DNA from: Pseudonocardia halophobica
GTDB taxonomy: Bacteria; Actinomycetota; Actinomycetes; Mycobacteriales; Pseudonocardiaceae
NCBI RefSeq assembly: GCF_027922425.1
Contig: NZ_BSFQ01000053.1
Coordinates: 1-39,019, forward strand
DNA: 39,019 nucleotides
Direction: 5' to 3'
Under the pieces are notes generated by a model. It ran no database searches and had not been told where the DNA came from. It saw nothing but the letters and a program-made list of their open reading frames with translations. Position numbers and translations under genes: made by a program. Positions 7,830 to 16,016 of the stretch are shown one piece after another (the first letter of the stretch is position 1; each line of letters starts with the position of its first letter).

Positions 7830-8849
7830 ATGGCCGAGGAACTGGGAACGGGTCACGACGTGGTGGTCGTCGGCGGCGGCGCGGCGGGCCTGAACGGCGC
7901 GCTGATGCTGGCGAGGGCGCGGCGGTCCGTGGTGGTGATCGACGGCGGCGAGCCCCGCAACGCGCCGGCGTCGGGCGTGCACGGGCTGCTGGGCCGGGAG
8001 GGGATGTCCCCGGCGGAGCTGCTGGAGCGGGGCCGGGCGGAGGTGCGCGGGTACGGCGGCGAGGTCGTGGCCGGTGAGGTCGCCACGGTGACGCGGGACG
8101 GCACGGGATTCCGGGTGGCGCTGGCGGACGGCCGGACCACCCGCGCCCGGCGGCTGCTCGTCACGACCGGGCTGGTCGACGAGCTGCCCGACGTCCGGGG
8201 GCTGCGGGAGCGGTGGGGCCGCGACGTCCTGCACTGCCCCTACTGCCACGGCTGGGAGGTGCGGGACCGGGCGATCGGCGTGCTGGCGACCGGCCCGATG
8301 TCGGTGCACCAGGTGCTGCTGTTCCGGCAGTGGAGCGCGGACGTCACGTTCTTCACCCACACCGCGGCGCCGCTCACGGACGAGGTGGCGGAGCAGTTGG
8401 CCGCTCGCGACATCGCCGTCGTCGAGGGCCCGGTGGAGTCGCTGGACGTCGTCGACGACCGGCTCGCCGGGGTGTGTCTCGCCGACGGCCGGAGCGTCCC
8501 GCGCGAGGCGCTCGCCCTGGCGACCCGGATGGTCGCGCGGGCGGGATTCCTCGGGTCGCTGGGCCTGCACGCCGTCGAGCACCCCAGCGGGATGGGGGAG
8601 CACCTGCGGACCGACCCGGCGGGGCGGACCGACGTGCCCGGCGTGTGGGCGGCGGGAAACGTCGCCGACCCGTCCGCGCAGGTCGGAGGGGCCGCGGCGG
8701 CAGGGGCGTACGCAGCGGCACAGATCAACGCGGACCTGGTCGTCGAGGAGACCCGCGCGGCGGTCGACGCCCGCCGGGACCCCTTCTCGGCCGGGTCCGA
8801 GGAGCGCGTCGCCGCCCTGGTCGCGGGGGGCCGGCGGCACGGCCTCTGA
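7830..8849 (+). CDS. Thioredoxin-reductase-like FAD oxidoreductase with CPYC motif
   Basis: A 339-residue class II pyridine-nucleotide-disulfide-type flavoprotein. Residues 10-40 carry the FAD Rossmann motif VVVVGGGAAGLNGAL with an acidic end (VVVID). A redox pair C136-P-Y-C139 sits in LHCPYCHGWE, and a second FAD-contacting motif near the C-terminus reads VWAAGNVADPSAQ. The usual NADPH motif GGGDSA is replaced by GVLATGPMSVH, so NADPH binding is doubtful and the electron donor could differ from classical TrxB. ATG 7830 is preferred because CGGAGG lies at 7816-7821; a GTG at 7821 overlaps that site. No thioredoxin gene is adjacent. An upstream operator-like array suggests its own control. Confidence 0.85.
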   Translation: MAEELGTGHDVVVVGGGAAGLNGALMLARARRSVVVIDGGEPRNAPASGVHGLLGREGMSPAELLERGRAEVRGYGGEVVAGEVATVTRDGTGFRVALADGRTTRARRLLVTTGLVDELPDVRGLRERWGRDVLHCPYCHGWEVRDRAIGVLATGPMSVHQVLLFRQWSADVTFFTHTAAPLTDEVAEQLAARDIAVVEGPVESLDVVDDRLAGVCLADGRSVPREALALATRMVARAGFLGSLGLHAVEHPSGMGEHLRTDPAGRTDVPGVWAAGNVADPSAQVGGAAAAGAYAAAQINADLVVEETRAAVDARRDPFSAGSEERVAALVAGGRRHGL

Positions 8850-8858
8850 GATCTTCTT

Positions 8859-8872
8859 GTGACCGAGGTCAC
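8859..8872. promoter_or_regulatory. CRP/FNR-type palindrome upstream of the PPOX gene
   Basis: GTGACC-GA-GGTCAC is a perfect palindrome. Extended by one base to the left it reads TGTGA-N6-TCACC, 9 of 10 matches to the CRP-family consensus TGTGA-N6-TCACA used by actinobacterial Crp proteins. It lies about 65 nt upstream of the predicted start at 8936. Confidence 0.5.
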
Positions 8873-8935
8873 CAAAGCCCAAGTAAGGGCTTTCGACCCC
8901 TGCCGCACGGTCGGTCGGGAACGAGAATCCCCGAT

Positions 8936-9367
8936 GTGCCGGAGTCCTCCACAGCCGTGTCCGACGGCAGGGCCGATCTCGTCGAGATCGACCGTGCCGA
9001 GTGTCTGCGGCTCCTGGCGACCGCCGACCTCGGACGGGTGATCTACACCGAGGGGGCCATGCCCGCGGCGCACCCCGTCACCTACGTGCTCGACGGCGAG
9101 GAGATCGTCTTCCGCTCCGCGGGCGGGCCGACGCTGGTCGCCGCGACCCGCGGGGCCGTCGTCGCCTTCCAGGTGGACCGGATCGACGCCGAGGACCACA
9201 CCGGGTGGAGCGTGCTCGGCATCGGGCAGGCCTACGAGGTCACGGACCGCTCGCGGCTGTCCGCGCTGGTCCGGCTCCTGCACTCGCCCTGGCCCCCGAG
9301 CCGGGGCGGGCACACGATCAGCATGCCGCTCGCCCGACTCACCGGGCGCCGGCTGGTCGCCCACTGA
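8936..9367 (+). CDS. Pyridoxamine 5'-phosphate oxidase-like flavin-binding protein
   Basis: A 143-residue split-barrel PPOX-family protein. The N-terminal helix with IDRAECLRLLATADLGRV is the signature of the small actinobacterial PPOX group. It is followed by the beta-barrel strands HPVTYVLDGEEIVFRSAGG and VVAFQVDRIDAEDHTGWSV. Members bind FMN or F420 and often appear in hypoxia and stress regulons; the substrate cannot be predicted. The start is uncertain: GTG 8936 and GTG 8957 are both in frame and neither has a strong ribosome site. A CRP-like palindrome and an imperfect DosR-box-like sequence lie upstream. Confidence 0.82.
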   Translation: MPESSTAVSDGRADLVEIDRAECLRLLATADLGRVIYTEGAMPAAHPVTYVLDGEEIVFRSAGGPTLVAATRGAVVAFQVDRIDAEDHTGWSVLGIGQAYEVTDRSRLSALVRLLHSPWPPSRGGHTISMPLARLTGRRLVAH

Positions 9368-9441
9368 CCATCGCCCCCCTCCCGACGACTCTCCCCGGAT
9401 CCGGTGTCGCTTCCGTGGCCGTGGCACGGGAGGATGACCGC

Positions 9442-9822
9442 ATGACCGAACCCGAACGGGTGGCCGCGGGCCCGTTCGACGACGAGCCCGCGGGCTCCGT
9501 CCGGCTCGACCAGGTGCCGGAGGGGGTCGTGCTCGCCGTCGCCGGTGCCCTCGACCTCTCGCTCGCGCCCAAGGTGCAGCGCACGGTGGAGCGCGCCGCG
9601 CGGCTGCGCCCGGCGCTGCTCGTGATCGACCTGACCGAGGTGACCTTCCTGGCGTCCGCCGGCATGGCGGAGCTCGTCCGGGCCAACCGGCAGCTGGGCG
9701 GGCAGGTCCCGGTCCGCGTCGTCGCGACCGGCCGGCTCGTCCTGCGCCCGCTGGAGCTGACCCGGCTCACGGACGAGCTCACGATCCACCCCACCCTCGC
9801 CGACGCCCTCGCCGCCGGATGA
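9442..9822 (+). CDS. STAS-domain anti-sigma-factor antagonist
   Basis: A 126-residue RsbV/SpoIIAA-like STAS protein. An acidic N-terminal extension of about 25 residues precedes VVLAVAGALDLSLAPKVQ. The phospho-acceptor region is LLVIDLTEVTFLASAGMAEL, with Ser in ASAG in place of DSxG. GGGAGGA lies just upstream of ATG 9442. The stop codon sits inside a 12-nt tandem duplication that separates it by only 19 nt from the downstream SpoIIE phosphatase, its likely dephosphorylating partner. Confidence 0.85.
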   Translation: MTEPERVAAGPFDDEPAGSVRLDQVPEGVVLAVAGALDLSLAPKVQRTVERAARLRPALLVIDLTEVTFLASAGMAELVRANRQLGGQVPVRVVATGRLVLRPLELTRLTDELTIHPTLADALAAG

Positions 9823-9834
9823 GCCGCCGGATGA
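9811..9834 (+). repeat. 12-nt tandem duplication spanning the STAS stop codon
   Basis: GCCGCCGGATGA occurs twice head to tail (9811-9822 and 9823-9834) and a third, imperfect copy runs into the ATG at 9842. The duplication sets the spacing between the STAS and phosphatase genes. Confidence 0.8.
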
Positions 9835-9841
9835 GCCGCCG

Positions 9842-11467
9842 ATGATCGAGGAGCGGAACGGGGCCGACGGGGCGATCCCCGGGTCCGACGCGCTGCTGGC
9901 CGCCCTGGCGTCGGCGTTCACCGGCCCCGACGGGCGTCCCGTGCCCGTCGAGCGGCTCGTGCTCACCGCCGGCCAGCTCGCCGGCCTGCGCCCGGTCGAC
10001 GGCGCGGGCGTGCTGGTCCCCGACGCGGCGCAGCTCGCCGCGCTGCTCCCGGGCGCCACGGCGGCGCTCGTCGTCCTCGACGGGGACGGCACGGAGAACG
10101 GGGACGGGAGCAACGGGACGCAGGACGCCGTCGCCCTGGTGACCCACGCCGCGGTCGGCCGGTCGCACCTGCTCGCGGCCGAGGCGGTCGCCGCGGCCAC
10201 GGGCGGGCTCCGTCGCGCGATGGGTGCCCTGCGCACCGAGGCCGCGGTGATCGACGCGCTGCACTCGGTGGGCCGCCGGCTCACCGCGCAGCTCGACATC
10301 GGCCGCATCGTCCAGGAGGCCACCGACGCGGCGACCACGGCCGTCGGCGCGGCGTTCGGCGCGTTCTTCTACAACCTGGTCAACCAGTTCGGCGAGTCCT
10401 ACACGCTCTACACGCTGTCCGGCGTGCCGCGGGAGGCGTTCTCGCGCTTCCCGATGCCCCGCAACACGGAGGTGTTCGCGCCGACCTTCGACGGCAAGGG
10501 CACCGTCCGCAGCGACGACATCACTGCCGACCCGCGCTTCGGCCGCAACGCCCCGTACCACGGCATGCCCGAGGGTCACCTGCCCGTGCGCAGCTACCTC
10601 GCGGTGTCGGTGATCAGCCCGACGAGCGGCGAGGTGCTCGGCGGCTTCTTCTTCGGCCATCCCGAGCCGGCTCGGTTCACCGGGCGCCACGAGTACGTGG
10701 CCGAGGGCATCGCGGGCTACTCGGCGATCGCGCTGGACAACGCCCGGATGTTCGAGCGGGAGCGCGACTTCACCCGCGAGCTCTCGCGCAGCATGCTGCC
10801 CGAGACCCCCACGGTCCCCGGGCTGGAGCTGGTCACCCGGTACCTGCCCGCGGCCACCGGGCCGAAGATCGGCGGCGACTGGTTCGACGTCATCCGGCTC
10901 CCGTCCGGCGCCACCGCCTTCGTGATCGGCGACGTCGTGGGGCACGGGGTCACCGCCGCCACCGTCATGGGGCAGGTCCGCACCGCGATCCGCTCCTACG
11001 CCCTGCTCGGCCTGCCGCCCTCGGAGGTGCTGCGGCACGTCTCGGCGCTGCTCGACAGCTTCACCGACTCGACCTTCGTCACCTGCTTCTACGCCGTTCA
11101 GACGCCCGACGACGGCCTGGTCTACGCCAACGCCGGGCACCTGCCGGCCCTCCTGCTCCGCGCCGACGGCCCGATCGAGCAGCTCGGCGAGGCGCTGGCC
11201 CAGCCGCTCGGCGTCGGGTCCGTGTTCCCGGAGCGCACGGCGGAGTTCCGCCGGGGGGACGACCTGTTCCTGTACACGGACGGGCTGGTGGAGAGCCGCA
11301 GCCGGGACGTCACCGAGGGTCTGGAGTGGCTGCTCGAGGCGGTCGCCGCGCTGCCGCGCCCGGTCACCGTCGAGTCGTGCGACGGGCTCGTCGCGCAGCT
11401 GACCGGCGGGACGCACGACGACGACGTGGCCCTGATCTACGTGCACCGCACCGGGGAGCCCGGGTGA
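9842..11467 (+). CDS. GAF-domain SpoIIE/RsbU-type PP2C serine phosphatase
   Basis: A 541-residue sensor phosphatase. Residues 1-125 resemble an atypical sensor segment. Residues about 145-310 form a GAF domain (VGRRLTAQLDIGRIVQEATDAA through GYSAIALDNARMF). A short linker with RELSRSMLPETPTVPGLEL is followed by the PP2C domain, with metal-binding aspartates in GGDWFDV (344-350), GDVVGHG (about 363-369) and DDDVALIYV near the end. Such enzymes dephosphorylate STAS antagonists, releasing sigma factors. The gene follows a STAS gene by 19 nt and is probably its partner. It is convergent with the CtaG-like gene, with only a short hairpin between. Confidence 0.9.
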   Translation: MIEERNGADGAIPGSDALLAALASAFTGPDGRPVPVERLVLTAGQLAGLRPVDGAGVLVPDAAQLAALLPGATAALVVLDGDGTENGDGSNGTQDAVALVTHAAVGRSHLLAAEAVAAATGGLRRAMGALRTEAAVIDALHSVGRRLTAQLDIGRIVQEATDAATTAVGAAFGAFFYNLVNQFGESYTLYTLSGVPREAFSRFPMPRNTEVFAPTFDGKGTVRSDDITADPRFGRNAPYHGMPEGHLPVRSYLAVSVISPTSGEVLGGFFFGHPEPARFTGRHEYVAEGIAGYSAIALDNARMFERERDFTRELSRSMLPETPTVPGLELVTRYLPAATGPKIGGDWFDVIRLPSGATAFVIGDVVGHGVTAATVMGQVRTAIRSYALLGLPPSEVLRHVSALLDSFTDSTFVTCFYAVQTPDDGLVYANAGHLPALLLRADGPIEQLGEALAQPLGVGSVFPERTAEFRRGDDLFLYTDGLVESRSRDVTEGLEWLLEAVAALPRPVTVESCDGLVAQLTGGTHDDDVALIYVHRTGEPG

Positions 11468-11532
11468 GGCGCACCCGCGGGAGCGACGAGCGCGCGCCCG
11501 CTACCGCCAGCACCGCGAGGACGGCACGACCG

Positions 11533-12267
11533 TCACGATGAGCCGGCGGCTCGGGCCGGCCTGAGCCCGGCCCGGCGGTCCCGCGCCCACCACTCGGCGC
11601 CGAGCAGCACCATCAGCGCGAGCTCGACCGGCAGGCCGCCGTAGTACAGCAGCTCCGCACCCGCCCGGGCCTGCTCGGCCGGGATCCCCGGCGGCGGGGT
11701 GGCGTAGAGCGTCTTCGCGAGGACGTCGTGCGCGGCGACGGCGGCGACCAGCACCGCCGCGCGGAGGCCGAGACGCGCCCGGTGCGGCGCCGGGTCCGGG
11801 CTCACCAGCGCCGCGGCGAACAGCGTGCCGGCCGACAGCATGTGGACCGCGACCAGCGCGTGCACGGCCGGGTCCGCCGCCGCGTGCAGGCCGGTCCGGA
11901 ACATCACCCACAGCCCGCCGACGTCGAGCAGGGCGGCGACGACGGGGTGGCCGACCAGGCGGACCGGCCCCGACCGCAGCACCCCGGCCAGCCGGCGGGC
12001 GCGGACCACCGGCAGCGTCCGCAGCGCGAGCGTGACCGGCGCGGCACGTACGAGGAGCAGCGGCGCGAACATGCCGAGCAGGAGGTGCCCGACGACGTGG
12101 AGCCGCAGGTCGCCGTGCCCGGTCAGCGGGGCACCGACCACGGCCGCCGCGACCCCGCCGAGCCAGCACGCCGTCCGTCCGGCAGGCCACGGGCGCCCGA
12201 GGACCGCCGCCAGATACACCCCCGCGACGACGGCGCCGACCAGCCCCGCGAGCTCGTGCCCGCTCAC
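11533..12267 (-). CDS. CtaG-like (caa3-type) cytochrome oxidase assembly membrane protein
   Basis: A 244-residue polytopic protein with about six or seven hydrophobic helices. It contains HVVGHLLLGMFAPLLLV and VHMLSAGTLFAAAL, typical of the CtaG_caa3 family, and histidines in helices consistent with copper or heme handling. It probably helps insert copper into a terminal oxidase, but no oxidase genes are in the window. The GTG at 12267 overlaps the DUF2243 stop (GTGA), so the two are coupled. This DUF2243-CtaG pairing is common in actinobacteria. Confidence 0.85.
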   Translation of the reverse strand: MSGHELAGLVGAVVAGVYLAAVLGRPWPAGRTACWLGGVAAAVVGAPLTGHGDLRLHVVGHLLLGMFAPLLLVRAAPVTLALRTLPVVRARRLAGVLRSGPVRLVGHPVVAALLDVGGLWVMFRTGLHAAADPAVHALVAVHMLSAGTLFAAALVSPDPAPHRARLGLRAAVLVAAVAAHDVLAKTLYATPPPGIPAEQARAGAELLYYGGLPVELALMVLLGAEWWARDRRAGLRPARAAGSS

Positions 12268-12731
12268 GCGCGCCGCGTCCGGGCCAGCAGCACCAGGCCC
12301 ACGACGAGCAGGACGGCGGCGAGGACGTTCCACACGACGTCGTAGACCAGCACGTCGGGCACGTACCGGATCTGGTGCAGGCCCAGCAGCTTGTGCTGGA
12401 CCAGCCCGTCGTAGAGCTGGAAGGCGCCGCCGCCCGCCAGCGCCCCGCCGACCACGCGCAGCGGCCGGACCTCGCGGTCCCGGCGCAGCGCGGCGAGCAG
12501 GAACAGCGCGGCGACGGTGGCGAACCAGCTGAAGGCGTGGAAGATCCCGTCCGACACCAGGCCGGCCGCCGAGCTCGCCCGGTCGTAGAAGTGGTGCCAG
12601 TGCAACAGCTGGTGGAACACGGTCTCGTCGACGAACGCCACCGCGCCGAGCCCCAGCAGCACGCCCGCGAGCGCGTTGCGCCGCCCCGCCCGGCGCGTGA
12701 CCGCGCGGTCCGTCCCCGTCGTCCCCGCCAT
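12264..12731 (-). CDS. DUF2243 four-helix membrane protein
   Basis: A 155-residue protein with four hydrophobic helices. Conserved DUF2243 features are FVDETVFHQLLHWHHFYD (a His-rich loop after helix 1), SDGIFHAFSWF and DGLVQHKLLGLHQIRY. The histidines suggest metal or heme contact; the function is unknown. ATG 12731 has a strong GGAGGGAG ribosome site. It is the first gene of an operon with the CtaG-like gene and has a SigB-like promoter at 12760-12784. Confidence 0.88.
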   Translation of the reverse strand: MAGTTGTDRAVTRRAGRRNALAGVLLGLGAVAFVDETVFHQLLHWHHFYDRASSAAGLVSDGIFHAFSWFATVAALFLLAALRRDREVRPLRVVGGALAGGGAFQLYDGLVQHKLLGLHQIRYVPDVLVYDVVWNVLAAVLLVVGLVLLARTRRA

Positions 12732-12759
12732 CGCGTGCTCCCTCCCTCGCCCGGGGGCA

Positions 12760-12784
12760 CTACCCGGCGCGGCCCGCCGGACAC
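12760..12784 (-). promoter_or_regulatory. SigB/F-like promoter of the DUF2243-CtaG operon
   Basis: On the minus strand GTGT (12784-12781), a 15-nt spacer and GGGTAG (12765-12760). Predicted start near 12753 and a leader of about 22 nt that holds the ribosome site. It lies divergent to the promoter at 12795-12821. Confidence 0.5.
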
Positions 12785-12794
12785 GGGGGCGCGC

Positions 12795-12821
12795 GGATTG
12801 GTTCACGCGGACGCGGGGTAT
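12795..12821 (+). promoter_or_regulatory. SigB/F-like promoter of the FAD-Rieske gene, probably leaderless
   Basis: GGATTG (12795-12800), a 15-nt spacer and GGGTAT (12816-12821) match the Streptomyces SigB consensus GNNTTG-N14-16-GGGTAC/T. Nine nucleotides after the -10 lies the GTG at 12831, about where transcription should start, so the mRNA is predicted to be leaderless. Confidence 0.6.
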
Positions 12822-12830
12822 GGCACCCGG

Positions 12831-14384
12831 GTGGCCGATCACCCGCGTGCGGACCGACCCGTGTCCACCACCACCGAGACCTGCTCGCCCTGGCTGGCCG
12901 ACCACGCCGCCGTCCGCTACACCGGGCCCTCGACCGAGCGGCACTTCGACGTGCTCGTCCTCGGCGCCGGCATCACCGGGCTGACCACGGCGTACCTGCT
13001 GAAGGAGCGCGGCGCGCGGGTCGCGGTCGTCGAGGCGGACCGGGTGGCCTCCGGCGCGACCGGCAACAACACCGCCAAGGTGACGGCGCTGCAGGCCACG
13101 ATGCTGTCGCGGATCCGGTCGGCCCGCGGCGCGGAGGCGGCGGCCTACTACGCCGAGCACAGCCTGCGCGGCGTCGAGCTGGTGGCGGCCGTGGTGGAGG
13201 AGCTGGGCGTCGACTGCGACCTGCGGCGGCGGGAGGCCTGCACGGTCGCGGCGGACCGCTCCGAGCTGCGGTCGGTGGAGAAGGAGTTCGAGGCCGCGCG
13301 GGCCGCCGGGCTGCCGGTGGAGTGGACCGAGGAGACCGACCTGCCCTTCCCGGTCGCGGGCGCGGTCCGGCTGCCCGGCCAGGTCGAGCTGCACCCGGTC
13401 CGGTACGCCCGCGCGCTGGCCGCGGCCGTGCACGGCGGCGGCTCCGCGGTGTTCGAGCGCACCCGCGCGACCTCGCTCACCGAGGACGACCCGGTCCGCG
13501 TCGGGACGACCCGGGGGGTGCTGACCGGCGACCGGGTCGTCGTCGCGACGCACTACCCGGTCTGGGACCGCGGGGTCTACTTCGCGCGGATGGAGGCGGT
13601 GCGGGCCTACTGCGTGGCCGCGCGGGTCCGCGGCGGCCCGCCGCGCTCGATGTCCATCACCGCGGGTTCGCCGAGCTGGTCCTTCCGCTCGCTCGGTGAC
13701 CAGGTGATCCTCTGCGGCCAGGACCACCCGGCGGGGGAGCGGGGCGTCGACCCGGGCCGCTACGGCGTGCTCGAGGACTTCCTGCGCCGCCACTTCGCCG
13801 TCGAACGGGTCACCCACCGCTGGTCGGCGCAGGACGCCCTGCCCTACGACCACACCCCGATGGTCGGCACCTACACCCCGGTCTCGTCGCGGGTGTTCGT
13901 CGCCGCCGGCTACTCGAAGTGGGGGCTCTCCGGCGGCAGCATGGCGGCGGCCCTGCTCGCGGAGCAGCTCGCGGGCGGACCCGGTTCCCCGGTGCTCACC
14001 CCGCACCGCGTCAGCCCGCGGGCGCTGCCCACCCTGGCCCGGACGAACGCCAAGGTCGCACTCGACCTCGTCGGCGACCGGCTGCGGCCGGGGGAGGCCG
14101 GGTCGGCAGCGGCGGTCCCCGCGGGGGAGGGGCGGATCGTCCGCTCGGGCACCGACCGCACCGGCGTCTACCGCGACCCCGGCGGCGGCCTGCACGCCGT
14201 CTCGGTGCGCTGCACGCACCTCGGCTGCCTGCTGCGGTTCAACGGCGCCGAGCGCAGCTGGGACTGCCCGTGCCACGGCTCCCGGTTCGACGTCGACGGC
14301 GCGGTCCTCGAGGGCCCCGCGGTCAGCCCCCTCGAACGCCGACCGGTGCCGGGCGCCCGGGGCGCCGGCGACCGGCGCGCCTAG
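12831..14384 (+). CDS. FAD-dependent oxidoreductase fused to a C-terminal Rieske [2Fe-2S] domain
   Basis: A 517-residue protein. The N-terminal two thirds is a DadA/glycine-oxidase-like domain: dinucleotide motif VLVLGAGITGLTTAYLL (G45-x-G47), VVEADRVASGATGNNTAKVT and a C-terminal FAD contact AAGYSKWGLSGGSMAA. The last 75 residues hold a Rieske centre, C461-T-H463 and C479-P-C-H482, with the usual CTHLGC and CPCHGSRF boxes. The substrate is unknown. The GTG at 12831 is chosen because it lies nine nucleotides after a SigB-like -10; an in-frame GTG at 12861 (487 codons before the Rieske end region, 507 residues total) is the alternative. It is divergent from the DUF2243-CtaG operon. Confidence 0.88.
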   Translation: MADHPRADRPVSTTTETCSPWLADHAAVRYTGPSTERHFDVLVLGAGITGLTTAYLLKERGARVAVVEADRVASGATGNNTAKVTALQATMLSRIRSARGAEAAAYYAEHSLRGVELVAAVVEELGVDCDLRRREACTVAADRSELRSVEKEFEAARAAGLPVEWTEETDLPFPVAGAVRLPGQVELHPVRYARALAAAVHGGGSAVFERTRATSLTEDDPVRVGTTRGVLTGDRVVVATHYPVWDRGVYFARMEAVRAYCVAARVRGGPPRSMSITAGSPSWSFRSLGDQVILCGQDHPAGERGVDPGRYGVLEDFLRRHFAVERVTHRWSAQDALPYDHTPMVGTYTPVSSRVFVAAGYSKWGLSGGSMAAALLAEQLAGGPGSPVLTPHRVSPRALPTLARTNAKVALDLVGDRLRPGEAGSAAAVPAGEGRIVRSGTDRTGVYRDPGGGLHAVSVRCTHLGCLLRFNGAERSWDCPCHGSRFDVDGAVLEGPAVSPLERRPVPGARGAGDRRA

Positions 14385-14390
14385 ACTCCG

Positions 14391-16016
14391 ATGGTGCGAC
14401 CCGCCGAGAGCGGAGCGGCCACGGACGCCGGCCCCCACACGACCGGTGACCGGCTCCGCCGGATCCAGACGCTCACCGACACCGAGCTCGCCCGGCTCGG
14501 GGTCGACGAGATGCTGGCCGAGGTGCTCGAGCGCGTCCGGGACCTGCTCGAGGTCGACACCGTGGCCGTGCTGCTGCTCGACCCCTCGGCCACGTTCCTC
14601 GTCGCCACCGCCACCCGCGGGCTGGAGGAGGAGACCAGCCAGGGCGTGCGGATCCCGATCGGCCGGGGCTTCGCCGGCCGGATCGCGGCGGAGCGACGCC
14701 CCGTGATCATCGACGAGGTCGACCACTCCAACGTCCTCAACCCGATCCTGCGGGAGAAGGGCATCCGGTCCCTGCTCGGCGTCCCGCTGCTGGTCGCGGG
14801 GGACGTGATCGGCGTGCTGCACGTCGGCGTGCTGGTCCCGCGCGCGTTCACCCCCGAGGACGCCGAGCTGCTGCAGCTGGCGGCGGACCGCATCGCGCTG
14901 GCGACGCAGGCCCGGATGACCCAGGCCGAGCGGACGGCCGCTGCGGCCCTGCAGCGCAGCCTGCTGCCCGGTCAGCTGCCGACCGTGCCGGGGCTGGAGC
15001 TCGCCGCACGGTACGTGCCCGGCGACGGCGGCGAGGTCGGCGGCGACTGGTACGACGTGTTCGACCTCCCGTCGGGACGGCTGTGCGTGGTGGTGGGCGA
15101 CGTCGTCGGGCGCGGGCTGCAGGCGTCCGTCGCGATGGGCCGGCTGCGCAGCGCCGTGCGCGCCTACGCCCTGCTCACCGAGGACCCGGCGGAGCTGCTG
15201 CGCAAGCTCGACGTGCAGGTCCAGCACTTCGAGCGGGACGTGATGGCGACCGTGCTGTGCGCGGTCGTGGAGGTCGACCAGAGCGTGGCCTGGGTGGCCT
15301 CGGCCGGACACCCGCCACCGGTCCGCAGCCTGGCGGGCGAGTCCGGCGAGCTGATGGACGTGGAGCCCGACCCGCCGATCGGCCTGACGCCGGTGCGCCG
15401 CCGGCGCGCCCGCGCCGTCGACCTGCCCGTCGGGTCCTGCCTGGTCCTCTACACGGACGGCCTGGTGGAGCGCCGCAGCGAGTCGCTCGACGTCGGGCTG
15501 GCGCGGCTCACCGAGGCGGTGCGGCCCGGGCCCGCCGAGCAGCTCTGCGCACGGATCATGGGCCGGCTCATCGGCAGCCGGACGTCCGCGGACGACGTCG
15601 CGCTGCTGGTCGTGGCCCGGCCGGGCGACGACGGGACGGCGCCGCTGCGGCTGGCCGAGCCCGCCGAGCCGCGGTCGCTGCGGTCCGTGCGGCAGTCCCT
15701 GCGGGCCTACCTCGGCTCGGTCGGGGCCACCCCGGAGGAGATCTCCGACCTGGTCCTGGCCGTGGGCGAGGCGTGCGCCAACGTCGTCGAGCACGCCTAC
15801 GGGCCGGGTGGCGGCGTGCTCGAGGTGCACCTCGAGATGCACGGGCGTCGGGTGCGGGCGACCGTCCGCGACACCGGGGCGTGGCGCGAGGCCCGTGGGG
15901 TCAACCGCGGGCGCGGGACCACCCTGATGCACGGGCTCGTCGACGAGGTCCACGTCGACCGCGACGCCACCGGTACCCGGGTCGTGCTGGAGAAGTCTCT
16001 GGGGAGGAACTCGTGA
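14391..16016 (+). CDS. GAF-SpoIIE phosphatase-HATPase three-domain regulator
   Basis: A 541-residue protein combining antagonistic activities. The GAF domain is at about 30-175 (DLLEVDTVAVLLLDPSATFL, RIPIGRGFAGRI, LLGVPLLVAGDVIGVLHVG). The PP2C/SpoIIE domain is at about 185-410, with GGDWYDV from residue 217, GDVVGRG and ADDVALLVV. The C-terminal GHKL ATPase has N-box GEACANVVEHAYG from about 459, VRDTGAW and NRGRGTTLMHG. The phosphatase would activate a STAS protein and the ATPase could phosphorylate one or bind a sigma factor. It starts at ATG 14391 (GTG 14394 is also possible), seven nucleotides after the upstream stop, and its stop overlaps the next GTG. Confidence 0.9.
   Translation: MVRPAESGAATDAGPHTTGDRLRRIQTLTDTELARLGVDEMLAEVLERVRDLLEVDTVAVLLLDPSATFLVATATRGLEEETSQGVRIPIGRGFAGRIAAERRPVIIDEVDHSNVLNPILREKGIRSLLGVPLLVAGDVIGVLHVGVLVPRAFTPEDAELLQLAADRIALATQARMTQAERTAAAALQRSLLPGQLPTVPGLELAARYVPGDGGEVGGDWYDVFDLPSGRLCVVVGDVVGRGLQASVAMGRLRSAVRAYALLTEDPAELLRKLDVQVQHFERDVMATVLCAVVEVDQSVAWVASAGHPPPVRSLAGESGELMDVEPDPPIGLTPVRRRRARAVDLPVGSCLVLYTDGLVERRSESLDVGLARLTEAVRPGPAEQLCARIMGRLIGSRTSADDVALLVVARPGDDGTAPLRLAEPAEPRSLRSVRQSLRAYLGSVGATPEEISDLVLAVGEACANVVEHAYGPGGGVLEVHLEMHGRRVRATVRDTGAWREARGVNRGRGTTLMHGLVDEVHVDRDATGTRVVLEKSLGRNS

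Noticed and set aside
11468..11532. Small gene or strong terminator between the SpoIIE and CtaG-like genes.
   Set aside because: Only 65 nt with a 5-bp hairpin (11520-11534); open frames there have no start with a ribosome site.
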